Made by a program: the position numbers and the translations under genes. The notes beneath the pieces are model-generated. The model was not told the origin of the DNA and ran no database searches. It saw only the letters and a list, made by a program, of their open reading frames with translations. This document shows positions 20,097 to 29,257 of a DNA stretch of 64,000 nt, piece by piece; the first letter of the stretch is position 1; each line of letters begins with the position of its first letter. The stretch covers positions 1-64,000 of the forward strand of contig QCKG01000001.1 in NCBI GenBank assembly GCA_003215535.1, read 5' to 3'. Origin of the DNA: Prochlorococcus sp. AG-409-L18 (GTDB lineage Bacteria; Cyanobacteriota; Cyanobacteriia; PCC-6307; Cyanobiaceae).

Positions 20097-20843
20097 GTGG
20101 CAGAACTTAGAAGGATATTAGTCGAAGCTAAACGAATTGAAGATATAAGATCTTCAGACTATTTGTTGGCTTTGAATAAAAAAGAATTACATTATCTATT
20201 ACATGTTTTGCGATTAAGGATAGGTGATAGAATAGAAATTATTGATGGTTTAGGTCATCTATGGAATGGAGTTGTAAAAGATAGTAGGAATATTAAGCTT
20301 TCTTCTCTATATCAGTCTCCGCAGATAACCATACCAAAACCATATCCTTTAGTTAGCCTGGCATTGGTAGTTCCAAAATATGGATTTGATGAGTTTCTAA
20401 GGATGAGTTGTGAAATTGGTGTGGATAAGTATCAACCACTTAGATCGGCTAGGAGTAGTAAGTTTATTCAAGATAGATTTCACCGTTGGAATGCAATTTT
20501 AACTGAGGCTGTTGAGCAATCGGAGAGATTATGGAAGCCTGAGTTGTTTCCAATGAATGACATTCAGAAATGGATGAACAACCTACCTTCAAGTTCTGCC
20601 TTTGCTATTGGAAAAACAAGAACTACTTGCTTGAATGAGCTGAATTTATGGGTTAAGAAATTAGATAAAGATATTAATGAAGTATGGATCCTAATTGGTC
20701 CTGAAGGAGGTTGGACTTATGAAGAGGAATCTTTGGCTGAGCAAAGCGGCTTTACCTCAACCACTTTAGGTGATTCTATTTTAAGAACTAACACTGCAGG
20801 TGTGGTGGCCGCTCAGATAATCTCATCATGGAGACGATTATAG
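20097..20843 (+). CDS. rsmE: 16S rRNA m3U1498 methyltransferase
   Basis: A 248-aa SPOUT methyltransferase for U1498 of 16S rRNA. The N-terminal PUA-like domain (HYLLHVLRLRIGDRIEIIDG) is followed by the C-terminal knot with IGPEGGWTYEE and LGDSILRTNTA, the SAM-binding signature of RsmE. The start is GTG at 20097, eight bases after the previous stop. Confidence 0.92.
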   Translation: MAELRRILVEAKRIEDIRSSDYLLALNKKELHYLLHVLRLRIGDRIEIIDGLGHLWNGVVKDSRNIKLSSLYQSPQITIPKPYPLVSLALVVPKYGFDEFLRMSCEIGVDKYQPLRSARSSKFIQDRFHRWNAILTEAVEQSERLWKPELFPMNDIQKWMNNLPSSSAFAIGKTRTTCLNELNLWVKKLDKDINEVWILIGPEGGWTYEEESLAEQSGFTSTTLGDSILRTNTAGVVAAQIISSWRRL

Positions 20844-21017
20844 TTTCTTCTTGATGTAAGCATAATCAACTAGCTGCTAAATAATTAAATTGTAAATAGC
20901 TTTGGCTTAAATTGAATATGTACTTGTTTCAATAACAATAACGTTAATAATAATTTTGTCTTTTTAAAGTTCTTTGTTTGTTAACCTGTTATCTTGGTTG
21001 GAAATTTGGTTAAACAT

Positions 21018-21761
21018 ATGGATTTCTTCTTGTTTTCAAGTGATCCAGGATGGGGATGGGCCATTACTTTTAATTTTCTATTGGTTTGTATTCTTTATAG
21101 AGTCCCTTTACTTACATATTCAGGTTGGGCTCATTCTGCTGCCTTAGGGACTATTTTGCTTGCTTGTATAGGTTGGAAAGGTTGGTTTGCAGTAGCAATT
21201 TACTTTCTAATGGGTTCTTTAGTTACTCGGCTTGGAATAAAGAAGAAGAAACAAGAAGGTCTATCAGAATCTCGTGGTGGTAAACGTGGGCCTGAGAATG
21301 TATGGGGTTCAGCTGGTACAGGAGCTTCCTTGGCATTACTTTTAGGTTGTGGAATAGGGTCTGATTATCTTATCCTTGTTGGATTTGCCTCCAGTTTTTG
21401 TGCAAAACTTGCAGATACATTTGGTAGCGAAATTGGTAAAAGATGGGGTAAAGAAACTTTTCTAATTACTTCTTTTGAGAAAGTACCAGCTGGTACCGAA
21501 GGAGCAATTAGTATAGAAGGAAGTATTGCAAGCCTAGTAGGAAGTATTCTTATGGCAATAGTTATGCTTAGGCTTGATATTATTGTTACATTGGAAACAG
21601 CAGTATTAATATCTGTTGTAGGATTAATGGCTACTTTATGTGAAAGTATCTTTGGAGCTACAATTCAGAATAAATATAAATGGATGACCAATGAACTTAT
21701 AAATTTTCTTCAGACTACCTTAGCAGCTTTATTAGGAATAGCATTAATCAGCTATATTTAA
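21018..21761 (+). CDS. DUF92 membrane protein, VTE6-like phytyl-phosphate kinase
   Basis: About 247 aa with six or seven transmembrane helices. The DUF92/TIGR00297 core is clear: RGGKRGPENVWGSAGTGA, AKLADTFGSEIGKRWG and VPAGTEGAISIEGS. In plants VTE6 phosphorylates phytyl phosphate for tocopherol and phylloquinone recycling; the same role in cyanobacteria is inference. I prefer ATG at 21018 (MDFFLFSSDPG) over TTG at 20994. Confidence 0.85.
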   Translation: MDFFLFSSDPGWGWAITFNFLLVCILYRVPLLTYSGWAHSAALGTILLACIGWKGWFAVAIYFLMGSLVTRLGIKKKKQEGLSESRGGKRGPENVWGSAGTGASLALLLGCGIGSDYLILVGFASSFCAKLADTFGSEIGKRWGKETFLITSFEKVPAGTEGAISIEGSIASLVGSILMAIVMLRLDIIVTLETAVLISVVGLMATLCESIFGATIQNKYKWMTNELINFLQTTLAALLGIALISYI

Positions 21762-21805
21762 TTAGTCTATATTATGTGCTATATTAGTTTTATTTTAAGA
21801 TACAT

Positions 21806-22495
21806 CTAGTTAAATAATGGTGTTTTGTTTTCAATTTTTTCAAGTTGAGCCCAATCAAGAAGAGGACTCCAGCTATTTATTCTTTTATACATCCAATTAT
21901 GACCATCAGAATTAAGATGAATACCGTCTGGTTCTAACCAGAGGTTTAATTGTGGTTCAGCAAGTAGATCTTTATGTAGAGATAAGTAAGGAATATTTAT
22001 TTCTAAACAAACTTCCTCAATTTGAGATTCATAGATAGCTCCGTAACTATTTGCATACCAAAGACAATCTGCAAATGGCATTGCCACTTCATTTACAGGG
22101 GTTAAACCCATGACCATCACTTTTGTGCATGCACTCATGTCCTTAAGTAATTGGTATAGGCCGAATCGAAAGGCTTCGGAAGTTAGTTGAGGCCTACCAT
22201 CTGGACGACCAACTCTGGCGGTGTCATTGAGGCCTATTGAGAGTAATATTGCCTTAGGTAAATTTCTCCTTAGTTCACCACGGACCAACCATTCTTGCTT
22301 CCAACGTCGAGCCACTTTCTCTAGGCCATCCCCTCTAATCCCAAGTGGATAGATTACTGGGGCGCTAGGAAGACTTAACCAGTGTTGTCTAAGTCTTTCT
22401 GCCCAACCACCTCCATATGGGTCTCCCCATCCATATACTCCACTGTCACCTATTATTAAGAGTTGCTTGTTAGAATTGGTAGTCATATCAAACAA
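21806..22495 (-). CDS. SGNH/GDSL hydrolase
   Basis: A 229-aa hydrolase of the GDSL esterase/lipase superfamily. Block I is IIGDSGVYGWGDPYGGGW with the nucleophile Ser in GDSG. Block III is SIGLNDTARVG with the oxyanion Asn. Block V is DGIHLNSDGH with the catalytic Asp-His pair. There is no signal peptide. The substrate is unknown. It lies 16 bp after the phn operon on the same strand and may be read through from it. Confidence 0.88.
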   Translation of the reverse strand: MFDMTTNSNKQLLIIGDSGVYGWGDPYGGGWAERLRQHWLSLPSAPVIYPLGIRGDGLEKVARRWKQEWLVRGELRRNLPKAILLSIGLNDTARVGRPDGRPQLTSEAFRFGLYQLLKDMSACTKVMVMGLTPVNEVAMPFADCLWYANSYGAIYESQIEEVCLEINIPYLSLHKDLLAEPQLNLWLEPDGIHLNSDGHNWMYKRINSWSPLLDWAQLEKIENKTPLFN

Positions 22496-22511
22496 GTTAA
22501 TAGAAGATTGA

Positions 22512-24077
22512 TCATCCCGTAAAGGATATTTTAAATGTATTGTTTCTTTTTAATTTTAGTAGTGAACTTCTTGCTCGGTCACTTAAATCCTCTCCAATCA
22601 ATGTAATTATTGAAAATGCCGTTAAAACTAGAAATAAAGCTGCCCAATCAAAAGAGCTTAGAGACTCTATTAATTGCCAACCAAGGCCGCTACCCCCTAC
22701 AAGGCCCACTACAGATGTTTCTCTTATTAACACATCTGTTCTGTATGCTGCAAAGGCAAGGTATTTGGGGCTTATTTTACTTAAGGAGCCATATAACCAG
22801 GTGACCTGCGCAATGGCACCAGTGGATATTATTGCTTCAACTTCTTTCGAACCTTGGCAATCAATTTGTTCTTTAAGAAGTCGACCCATAATTGCTGAAT
22901 TATGTATACCAAGTGCAAATGCGGCTACAAAAATATTTGGGTTTGTGCATATCACTAATAGCAATGCTATCAAAGGAGGAGGAATTAATCGTAAAAATGT
23001 CCATAAAATACTAATTAAATTAGAGAACACTTGTGAAGGGAACAGCATTAACATTAGGGGAGGGGTCCCAATGGCTATACCAGCAGCAAGAAATGTTAGA
23101 GCTAAGGTATTTCCTATTAATCTAAGCCATGGTAATTCAATGTAGGCGGATTTTAGTTGAGATATATTAGGTATATTAATTGAATTAAATTTAAAATCAT
23201 TAAAATCGCCTATCCCATGTGCATTAATAAATAACAAGCTAAGTAAGATTAGAATGGCTATTATGGATAGCGTATAAGTTAACTTTTGCTTTACAAAGCC
23301 TGGCTTTAAAAGCATTTTCTGCCATAACCTAATTGCTTTTTCAAGGATAAACATTAGTAATCCTAATATCCATAGTGATGTCCACATTTCATTAAATGCA
23401 AGTGATTGAAGAGTTAGTTGAAGCTCTGTTCCGATTCCTCCCAATCCAAATACACCAAGAAGAGTTGCTCCTCTTATCGCGCATTCCAAACGATATCCGC
23501 CATAGCTCAAGATAATTGGTATTATTGGAGGAAATAGGGAAGTAGCGATAACATTTATTGGTTTTGCACCTGCTTGCTTAAGAGCACTCACAGGAGCTGA
23601 ATTTAAGCTATCTAATTGATCACTAATTACTCTGGCTACAAGACAGGAATAAGGAATTGCTATGGCAACTATTGCAACCCAGGAATTTAATCCAACTATT
23701 TGAAGTAGCATTAAACCCCATACTAGTTCATGAATAGATCTAGGTATTGCTAGTATTCTTCGGATCAATAAGGCTACTAGACTCGACTTATCTAATATTT
23801 TCCAAAAGATATTAGAGCTTATAAAGCCAAGTATAATACCAGTAAATAGACTTATTGACCAACTGATAATTGCAGTGGCTAATGTTAATTGAAGACCATT
23901 CAAACTGCTCTTGATTATTATTTTGTCTAAAGATGGGTCGAAAAACCCTAAAATAAATTTACCTATAACTTCTACCCCTCCAAAATGTAGGCCTGCAATA
24001 ATACTTATTGCTACAGGTAGAATAGTAATTGCTGGCAATATGGTGATTATAGGTTGAGTTACGTTTAGTAATTTCAT
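22512..24077 (-). CDS. phnE: Phosphonate-type ABC transporter permease, fused two-domain PhnE
   Basis: A 521-aa inner-membrane permease made of two consecutive PhnE domains of about 250 aa. The first has the ABC-permease loop around APVSALKQAGAKP and RGATLLGVFGLGGIGTE. The second ends with YRTDVLIRETSVVGLVGG, the typical PhnE signature. Single-domain PhnE is about half this length, so this is a natural tandem fusion. The ATG overlaps the phnC stop by 4 bp. Confidence 0.88.
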   Translation of the reverse strand: MKLLNVTQPIITILPAITILPVAISIIAGLHFGGVEVIGKFILGFFDPSLDKIIIKSSLNGLQLTLATAIISWSISLFTGIILGFISSNIFWKILDKSSLVALLIRRILAIPRSIHELVWGLMLLQIVGLNSWVAIVAIAIPYSCLVARVISDQLDSLNSAPVSALKQAGAKPINVIATSLFPPIIPIILSYGGYRLECAIRGATLLGVFGLGGIGTELQLTLQSLAFNEMWTSLWILGLLMFILEKAIRLWQKMLLKPGFVKQKLTYTLSIIAILILLSLLFINAHGIGDFNDFKFNSINIPNISQLKSAYIELPWLRLIGNTLALTFLAAGIAIGTPPLMLMLFPSQVFSNLISILWTFLRLIPPPLIALLLVICTNPNIFVAAFALGIHNSAIMGRLLKEQIDCQGSKEVEAIISTGAIAQVTWLYGSLSKISPKYLAFAAYRTDVLIRETSVVGLVGGSGLGWQLIESLSSFDWAALFLVLTAFSIITLIGEDLSDRARSSLLKLKRNNTFKISFTG

Positions 24078-24817
24078 CTCTTATCGTAAAGCCATTCTAT
24101 TTCTTTTTGACTAACTAGATACGAAGGCTTGTCAATGATAACTTTGCCTTTGCTTAGGGCTATTACTCTTGTGAATTTATAAATTAATTCTGGTTGATGA
24201 AGACTAACTAACACTGTATTGGGAATTTTAATTCCATTATTTGTCGAGTTACCTAGTAACAAGTCTATCATTTTAGCTATTAACTCTGGGTCTAAACTAG
24301 AAATTGGTTCGTCAGCAAGAAGTATTTCACCTTCCTGCCTAATTGCCTTAGCAATTGCTACTCTTTGCTTTTGTCCACCAGAGATCTCGAATATATTCCT
24401 GTTTAAGATTTCTTTTTCTAAGCCAGCAGCTTCAGCGCATTTAATGCATTCATTAATTTCTATTGAACCGAGCAGATTTCTTAGGGCCCATAGTAAGTTT
24501 TTACTTCCAAGAGCACCAGAGTTTATATTCTGACAAACATTTAACTCTTCTATTAATCTGAGATCCTGCCACAAGGTCGCCAGCTCTGACCTCATCCTAG
24601 GACTAATTTGCAGGACATTCCTTCCTTTCCACAATACAGAACCAAAGCTTGGATTGACTGTACCGTTTGCTGCTGATATAAGAGTACTTTTGCCAGCACC
24701 ACTTTTTCCTAATAGAGCAATCTTTTCACCCTCAGATATTTTTATATTTATATTCTTTAAGCGGATATTTTCAGAATGCACTACATCAAGATTAATCATC
24801 TCAAGTAGTATATTCAC
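24074..24817 (-). CDS. phnC: Phosphonate-type ABC transporter ATPase
   Basis: A 247-aa cytoplasmic ATPase. Walker A is LLGKSGAGKST (about residues 35-45), the signature is ISGGQKQRVAIA and Walker B is ILLADEPISSLD. Spacing and sequence fit PhnC. It overlaps phnD and phnE by 4 bp on each side, giving a tightly coupled phnD-phnC-phnE operon. Confidence 0.9.
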   Translation of the reverse strand: MNILLEMINLDVVHSENIRLKNINIKISEGEKIALLGKSGAGKSTLISAANGTVNPSFGSVLWKGRNVLQISPRMRSELATLWQDLRLIEELNVCQNINSGALGSKNLLWALRNLLGSIEINECIKCAEAAGLEKEILNRNIFEISGGQKQRVAIAKAIRQEGEILLADEPISSLDPELIAKMIDLLLGNSTNNGIKIPNTVLVSLHQPELIYKFTRVIALSKGKVIIDKPSYLVSQKEIEWLYDKR

Positions 24818-25713
24818 TTAATCTTACCTAATAGCCTCGCAATATCCTCGATATTATTATATTCACTCTCTCTAGCTATTACAAACTTTTTGGCGCCAAA
24901 TAGATTAAGTATCTTTTTCTGCTCCTTTGAGCCTTTATTAAGACTTAGTAGTGATCTTTGGATGTTCTTTGTGAATCCCTTGCCAAACCTTTGGTCTAAA
25001 TTTCCTTGTGCTAGCCAATGATAATCACTATATGTTGGTGTTTCCCAAATTACATTCACCCTAGGAACCTTCTGATCATTCTTATTGAAAAAGGATAGCC
25101 AAACTTGTTTATTCAAAGCCCCCGCTTGATAAGAACCACTTTGTACCAAAGCAATAGTTGCATCATGGCTACCACTGAAGCCCGCTCGCCCTCCTTTGAA
25201 ATCTTTAATTTTAACTCCAGCTTTTCTAAGGAAATATTGTGGCATTAATCTTCCTGAAGTTGAACTCTCTGATCCAAATGTAAACCGTTTACCTTTGAGG
25301 TATTTTAGGTCATCGGATGATTTAATAATAGGTATACCGCTATTTCTATTTGCAATGAAGACACTCGTAAATCGTTTATCTATATCCCTTTGAGCTATTA
25401 ATTTAGATCCTGGAGTTTGGATTCTTGCTTGTACTCCAGTTAATCCGCCAAACCAAACCAAATCTAAATCTCCTGTTCGAAATGCAGTAACAGCAGCTGG
25501 GTAATTTGTAACAGCAATATATCGTACAGGGACTTTAAGGCTTTTGCTCAACTCTTTGGAGAGGAGATTGTATAGCCTATTTAATTTCTCTGGATTTTGA
25601 TCTGGAATTGCTCCAATTGATAATACCTCATTAGCTAATGAAGGCCTTATTCCCGTAATTAGGCCATATAGCAAAGTACTGGTTATAACTAGCATGATAC
25701 TTTTTAGGTTCAT
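24814..25713 (-). CDS. phnD: Phosphonate/phosphite-type substrate-binding protein
   Basis: A 299-aa periplasmic binding protein with a signal peptide (residues 1-27, ending around PSLA). The family core is readable: LSIGAIPDQNPEKLNRLY, VTNYPAAVTAFRTGDLDLVW and the GSESSTSGRLMPQYFL phosphate-group loop. Homologues in Prochlorococcus bind phosphite or alkylphosphonates. No C-P lyase or phosphite dehydrogenase gene lies in the window, so the ligand cannot be assigned. Confidence 0.88.
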   Translation of the reverse strand: MNLKSIMLVITSTLLYGLITGIRPSLANEVLSIGAIPDQNPEKLNRLYNLLSKELSKSLKVPVRYIAVTNYPAAVTAFRTGDLDLVWFGGLTGVQARIQTPGSKLIAQRDIDKRFTSVFIANRNSGIPIIKSSDDLKYLKGKRFTFGSESSTSGRLMPQYFLRKAGVKIKDFKGGRAGFSGSHDATIALVQSGSYQAGALNKQVWLSFFNKNDQKVPRVNVIWETPTYSDYHWLAQGNLDQRFGKGFTKNIQRSLLSLNKGSKEQKKILNLFGAKKFVIARESEYNNIEDIARLLGKIK

Positions 25714-25746
25714 TTTATAAATTAACGGAGATATTGGACGTCGATT

Positions 25747-26925
25747 CTAATAACTAGAGACCAGTTTTGCAAGTCGCAATAGGCCATCATTAATCACCTC
25801 ATCTGAAGCAGCACATGAGATTCTTATGCAACGATCTTCACCAAACACTTTTCCAGGAACTATGGCCAATCCAAATTCTTCAAGTGCTACTTTACAGAAG
25901 CTTATTGAGTCAGAACAAACCTCGGGTAATTTTGGAAATGCGTAAAATGCGCCTTCAGGCGGAATTAATGTTAATCCATCTATCTTTCTGATGCCGGTTG
26001 TGAGAAGGTCACGGCGAGTATTGTACTTACAAGACATTTCTTTGATTATTTCCTTCGGACCATTGACTGCAGCAATCGCCCCTTTTTGAGCAAATGAACA
26101 TACATTACTTGTACTTTGGCTTTGTAATGCTGTACAGGCTTTGATTATTTCTTTATTCCCAGACAAATAGCCAATTCTCCATCCTGTCATTGCCCAGGCC
26201 TTTGCAAAACCATTAACTGTGAATATGCGATCTTTTAGATCTGGTGCGATAGCGGCAAAACTATAATGTGTTTTATCCTCGGCTAAAATGTATTCATATA
26301 TCTCATCACTCAGTAGAAACACGTTGGGATATTTTCTTAGAATCCCTGCAATTGATAGTAATTCACCTTCGGAAACCAATCTTCCGGTAGGATTAGATGG
26401 TGAATTTATTATTATTAACTTAGTCTTGTTATTTATTGATTCCTCCAAGAGCTCTAAATCCAATTTGAACCCTTCACTTGGGTCTGATTTTATTATAATA
26501 GGTACTCCACCTGCCAAGCCTACTATCTCTGGATAACTAAGCCAATATGGTCCAGGTATTATAACCTCATCGTCTTGATTGATAATTACTTGTAATAAGT
26601 TATATATTGCCTGCTTCCCTCCATTAGTTATAAGAACTTCATCTGGCTTGGTTCTTATTTTGTTGATATTCGTGAGTTTCTCAGCTATAGCTTGCCTTAA
26701 TTCTGGATCACCAGCAGCTGGTCCATACCTGGTATGGCCTTCATGTAAAGCTCTTATTGCTTCTTCAACAATGAACTGAGGTGTATTGAAATCGGGCTCA
26801 CCTGCACTAAGACTACAAATATCTCGACCTTCTGCTTTAAGCGCCTTTGCCCTAGCACTTATTTCTAAGGTTAGAGAAGGCTTAAGAGCCATGGCTCTTT
26901 TGGAAACAATTGACTGATTTGCCAT
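25747..26925 (-). CDS. aspC: Aspartate aminotransferase, PLP-dependent
   Basis: A 392-aa class I aminotransferase that interconverts aspartate/2-oxoglutarate and oxaloacetate/glutamate. Visible are SLSAGEPDFNTPQF at the N-terminus, NSPSNPTGR, and the PLP-binding Lys in NGFAKAWAMTGWRIGYL. The arginine that binds the substrate carboxylate lies in DRCIRISCA near the C-terminus. It is divergent from the VOC gene and has a near-perfect ribosome binding site. Substrate breadth (aspartate, or also prephenate) is not resolved. Confidence 0.9.
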   Translation of the reverse strand: MANQSIVSKRAMALKPSLTLEISARAKALKAEGRDICSLSAGEPDFNTPQFIVEEAIRALHEGHTRYGPAAGDPELRQAIAEKLTNINKIRTKPDEVLITNGGKQAIYNLLQVIINQDDEVIIPGPYWLSYPEIVGLAGGVPIIIKSDPSEGFKLDLELLEESINNKTKLIIINSPSNPTGRLVSEGELLSIAGILRKYPNVFLLSDEIYEYILAEDKTHYSFAAIAPDLKDRIFTVNGFAKAWAMTGWRIGYLSGNKEIIKACTALQSQSTSNVCSFAQKGAIAAVNGPKEIIKEMSCKYNTRRDLLTTGIRKIDGLTLIPPEGAFYAFPKLPEVCSDSISFCKVALEEFGLAIVPGKVFGEDRCIRISCAASDEVINDGLLRLAKLVSSY

Positions 26926-26929
26926 TTTT

Positions 26930-26943
26930 AATCACCTCCTCTA
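26930..26943 (-). promoter_or_regulatory. Strong ribosome binding site of aspC
   Basis: On the minus strand AGAGGAGGTGATT lies 7-8 bases before the ATG. It is complementary to the 3' end of 16S rRNA over about nine bases. Most genes in this window lack so good a match. Confidence 0.8.
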
Positions 26944-27016
26944 AAGAATCACTTTCTGGATCACATCTTGGCGGATGTTTTGAAGTAGACAACTTTTTTT
27001 AATCTTGACACTTCTT

Positions 27017-27412
27017 ATGCCTTCAATTGAACTCTCCTTCATCTTTGCGTCAAATAAGCCTAAAAAACTTGCGGAGTTCTATTCATTTGCTCTTCAGGCA
27101 GAAATTCAAAGGGGGATTTCAAAAGATCATTGGTTCATTTCTAATCCACATGGAATAAAAATTCAATTTTACCTGCCTTCTAGGAACCGACAAACTTTAA
27201 CAGCGTTAAATTCCATGGGCCTTTGCCTTCAAGGAGCGGCTTCGGCTGATCCACTTGTTGCAATTGAGCAATGGTCTGAACTCCTTGCATCTAAAGGAGC
27301 TCTTTCAACTGAGAGAGCAAGGCTAGAGTCCTTTGGAGCTGAATCTTGGATGAAGGACCCAGAGGGAAATGCTTTTTTGCTTCTTATACCTAATTTGCAG
27401 AATAATTTTTAA
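27017..27412 (+). CDS. Glyoxalase/VOC superfamily protein
   Basis: About 131 aa, a single vicinal-oxygen-chelate domain. Typical features are SFIFASNKPKKLAEFYSFAL at the start and SFGAESWMKDPEGNAFLLLIP at the end, where the last metal-ligand Glu or Asp usually sits. The reaction is unknown. I chose ATG at 27017 over TTG at 27005. Confidence 0.75.
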   Translation: MPSIELSFIFASNKPKKLAEFYSFALQAEIQRGISKDHWFISNPHGIKIQFYLPSRNRQTLTALNSMGLCLQGAASADPLVAIEQWSELLASKGALSTERARLESFGAESWMKDPEGNAFLLLIPNLQNNF

Positions 27413-27424
27413 TTATAGTTAACT

Positions 27425-28036
27425 ATGAACTTCACCAAAGACTCAGTTCCTGAATTGTCCAAATGTTGCGTTTGTGGGACCGAAAAGAGTACACCTAAAG
27501 TCGTTGTTAGCAGAGGTAATCCTAGGGCTAGGCTTATGGTTATTGGTGAAGCACCAGGAGCAAGTGAGGATAACCTTGGTGTGGCTTTTGTTGGGAGATC
27601 AGGAAAGGTTTTAGATAAGATCTTGGAACGTGTTGGCATTAACAGTAAGAGTGAGGTTTTTATTTGCAATGTTGTTAAATGCAGGCCACCTAAAAATAGA
27701 AGACCTACAAGATCAGAATTAAGAACCGCTTTGCCATGGTTAATTAAGCAAATTGACCTTGTAGAGCCTTGGATTATCGCCTTGGCAGGGGCTACTGCTG
27801 TGGAAGCTGTCTTAGGTCTAAAAGCCCCTATAAGTAGGATTAGGGGCAACTGGATTACTTGGGAGGGGAGACTTATTATGCCAATCTTTCATCCTTCATA
27901 CCTTTTGAGGAATCCTTCTTTGGCTAGTGGGAAACCAATATCACTAACAATTAAAGACTTTACAAAGGTACGCAATAAGCTAAATGAGTTAGAAAAGACT
28001 CCACCTCTGTCAGTTTTGCAAGTTAAAAGACCATGA
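27425..28036 (+). CDS. Uracil-DNA glycosylase, family 4
   Basis: A 203-aa Fe-S-type uracil-DNA glycosylase for base excision repair. The catalytic motif GEAPGASED (about residues 42-50) and the C-terminal HPSYLLRNP are diagnostic. The cluster ligands include CxxC at 14-17 and Cys in VVKCRPP. The usual fourth Cys, sixteen residues after that one, is Ala here (TALPWL). The enzyme overlaps ispG by 4 bp and lies 12 bp after the VOC gene, suggesting a three-gene operon. Confidence 0.88.
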   Translation: MNFTKDSVPELSKCCVCGTEKSTPKVVVSRGNPRARLMVIGEAPGASEDNLGVAFVGRSGKVLDKILERVGINSKSEVFICNVVKCRPPKNRRPTRSELRTALPWLIKQIDLVEPWIIALAGATAVEAVLGLKAPISRIRGNWITWEGRLIMPIFHPSYLLRNPSLASGKPISLTIKDFTKVRNKLNELEKTPPLSVLQVKRP

Positions 28037-29250
28037 ATGCTTCCTTGGTCCAGAACACTCCCGAGAATTCACAACGTTACGACACACAGATCCATCGCCG
28101 TCCTACTCGAACGGTGATGGTCGGCGATATTGCCATTGGTAGTGAGCACCCAGTAAGGGTCCAATCCATGATCAATGAAGACACCCTGGATGTGGAGGGT
28201 TCCAGTGCAGGTATTCGGCGACTGCATGAGGTTGGTTGTGAAATTGTCAGACTTACTGTTCCATCTTTAGGACATGCAAAGGCAGTCGGTGAGATTATTA
28301 GGTATTTAGAGAAGACTTATCAGCGAGTTCCATTAGTGGCAGATGTACACCATAATGGCATGAAAATTGCATTAGAAGTTGCAAAGCATGTTGACAAAGT
28401 ACGTGTAAATCCAGGTCTTTTTGTTTTCGATAAACCTGACCCTAATCGTGAAGAATTTACTTCACAGGAAATAAACGAAATACAAGAAAAGACCGCTAGT
28501 AATTTTCAACCTCTTGTTAAATTACTTAAGGAGCAAAATAAGGCATTAAGGATAGGAGTTAATCATGGATCTTTAGCAGAAAGAATGCTTTTTCAACATG
28601 GGGATACTCCTAAAGGTATGGTTGAATCAGCTATGGAGTTTGTAAGGATATGCCATTCACTAGACTTTCATAATATTGTTGTTTCCATGAAGGCATCAAG
28701 AGCGCCTGTGATGTTAGCTGCGTACAGATTAATGGCAGATACAATGGATAAGGAAGGCTTTAATTACCCTCTCCACCTAGGCGTTACTGAGGCGGGTGAT
28801 GGAGATTATGGACGTATTAAAAGCACAGCAGGTATAGCAACTCTATTGTCAGAGGGCTTGGGAGATACTATTAGAGTTTCACTTACAGAAGCTCCTGAGA
28901 AGGAAATACCTGTTTGTTATTCGATTCTTCAAGCTATTGGATTGCGAAAAACTATGGTTGAATATATTAGCTGTCCTAGTTGTGGAAGAACTTTATTTAA
29001 TTTAGAAGAGGTTGTTAAGAAAGTTCGGGAGGCAACTGTTCATCTAACTGGTTTAGACATTGCGATAATGGGATGCATTGTCAACGGTCCAGGTGAGATG
29101 GCAGATGCAGATTATGGTTATGTAGGTAAAGGTCCAGGTGTAATTGCTCTTTATAGAGGTAGGGAAGAAATTCGTAAAGTTCCAGAAGATGAGGGGGTTG
29201 AGGCTCTTGTTGATTTGATTAAGGAAGATGGTAAATGGATCGACCCCTAA
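28033..29250 (+). CDS. ispG: 4-hydroxy-3-methylbut-2-enyl diphosphate synthase
   Basis: A 405-aa Fe-S enzyme of the MEP isoprenoid pathway (GcpE). Conserved parts are [32 protein letters not shown] and the cluster ligands in CPSCGRT and CIVNGPGE near the C-terminus. The ATG overlaps the UDG stop (ATGA), so translation is coupled. It supplies precursors for phytol, carotenoids and quinones. Confidence 0.96.
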   Translation: MNASLVQNTPENSQRYDTQIHRRPTRTVMVGDIAIGSEHPVRVQSMINEDTLDVEGSSAGIRRLHEVGCEIVRLTVPSLGHAKAVGEIIRYLEKTYQRVPLVADVHHNGMKIALEVAKHVDKVRVNPGLFVFDKPDPNREEFTSQEINEIQEKTASNFQPLVKLLKEQNKALRIGVNHGSLAERMLFQHGDTPKGMVESAMEFVRICHSLDFHNIVVSMKASRAPVMLAAYRLMADTMDKEGFNYPLHLGVTEAGDGDYGRIKSTAGIATLLSEGLGDTIRVSLTEAPEKEIPVCYSILQAIGLRKTMVEYISCPSCGRTLFNLEEVVKKVREATVHLTGLDIAIMGCIVNGPGEMADADYGYVGKGPGVIALYRGREEIRKVPEDEGVEALVDLIKEDGKWIDP

Positions 29251-29257
29251 GGTGACT

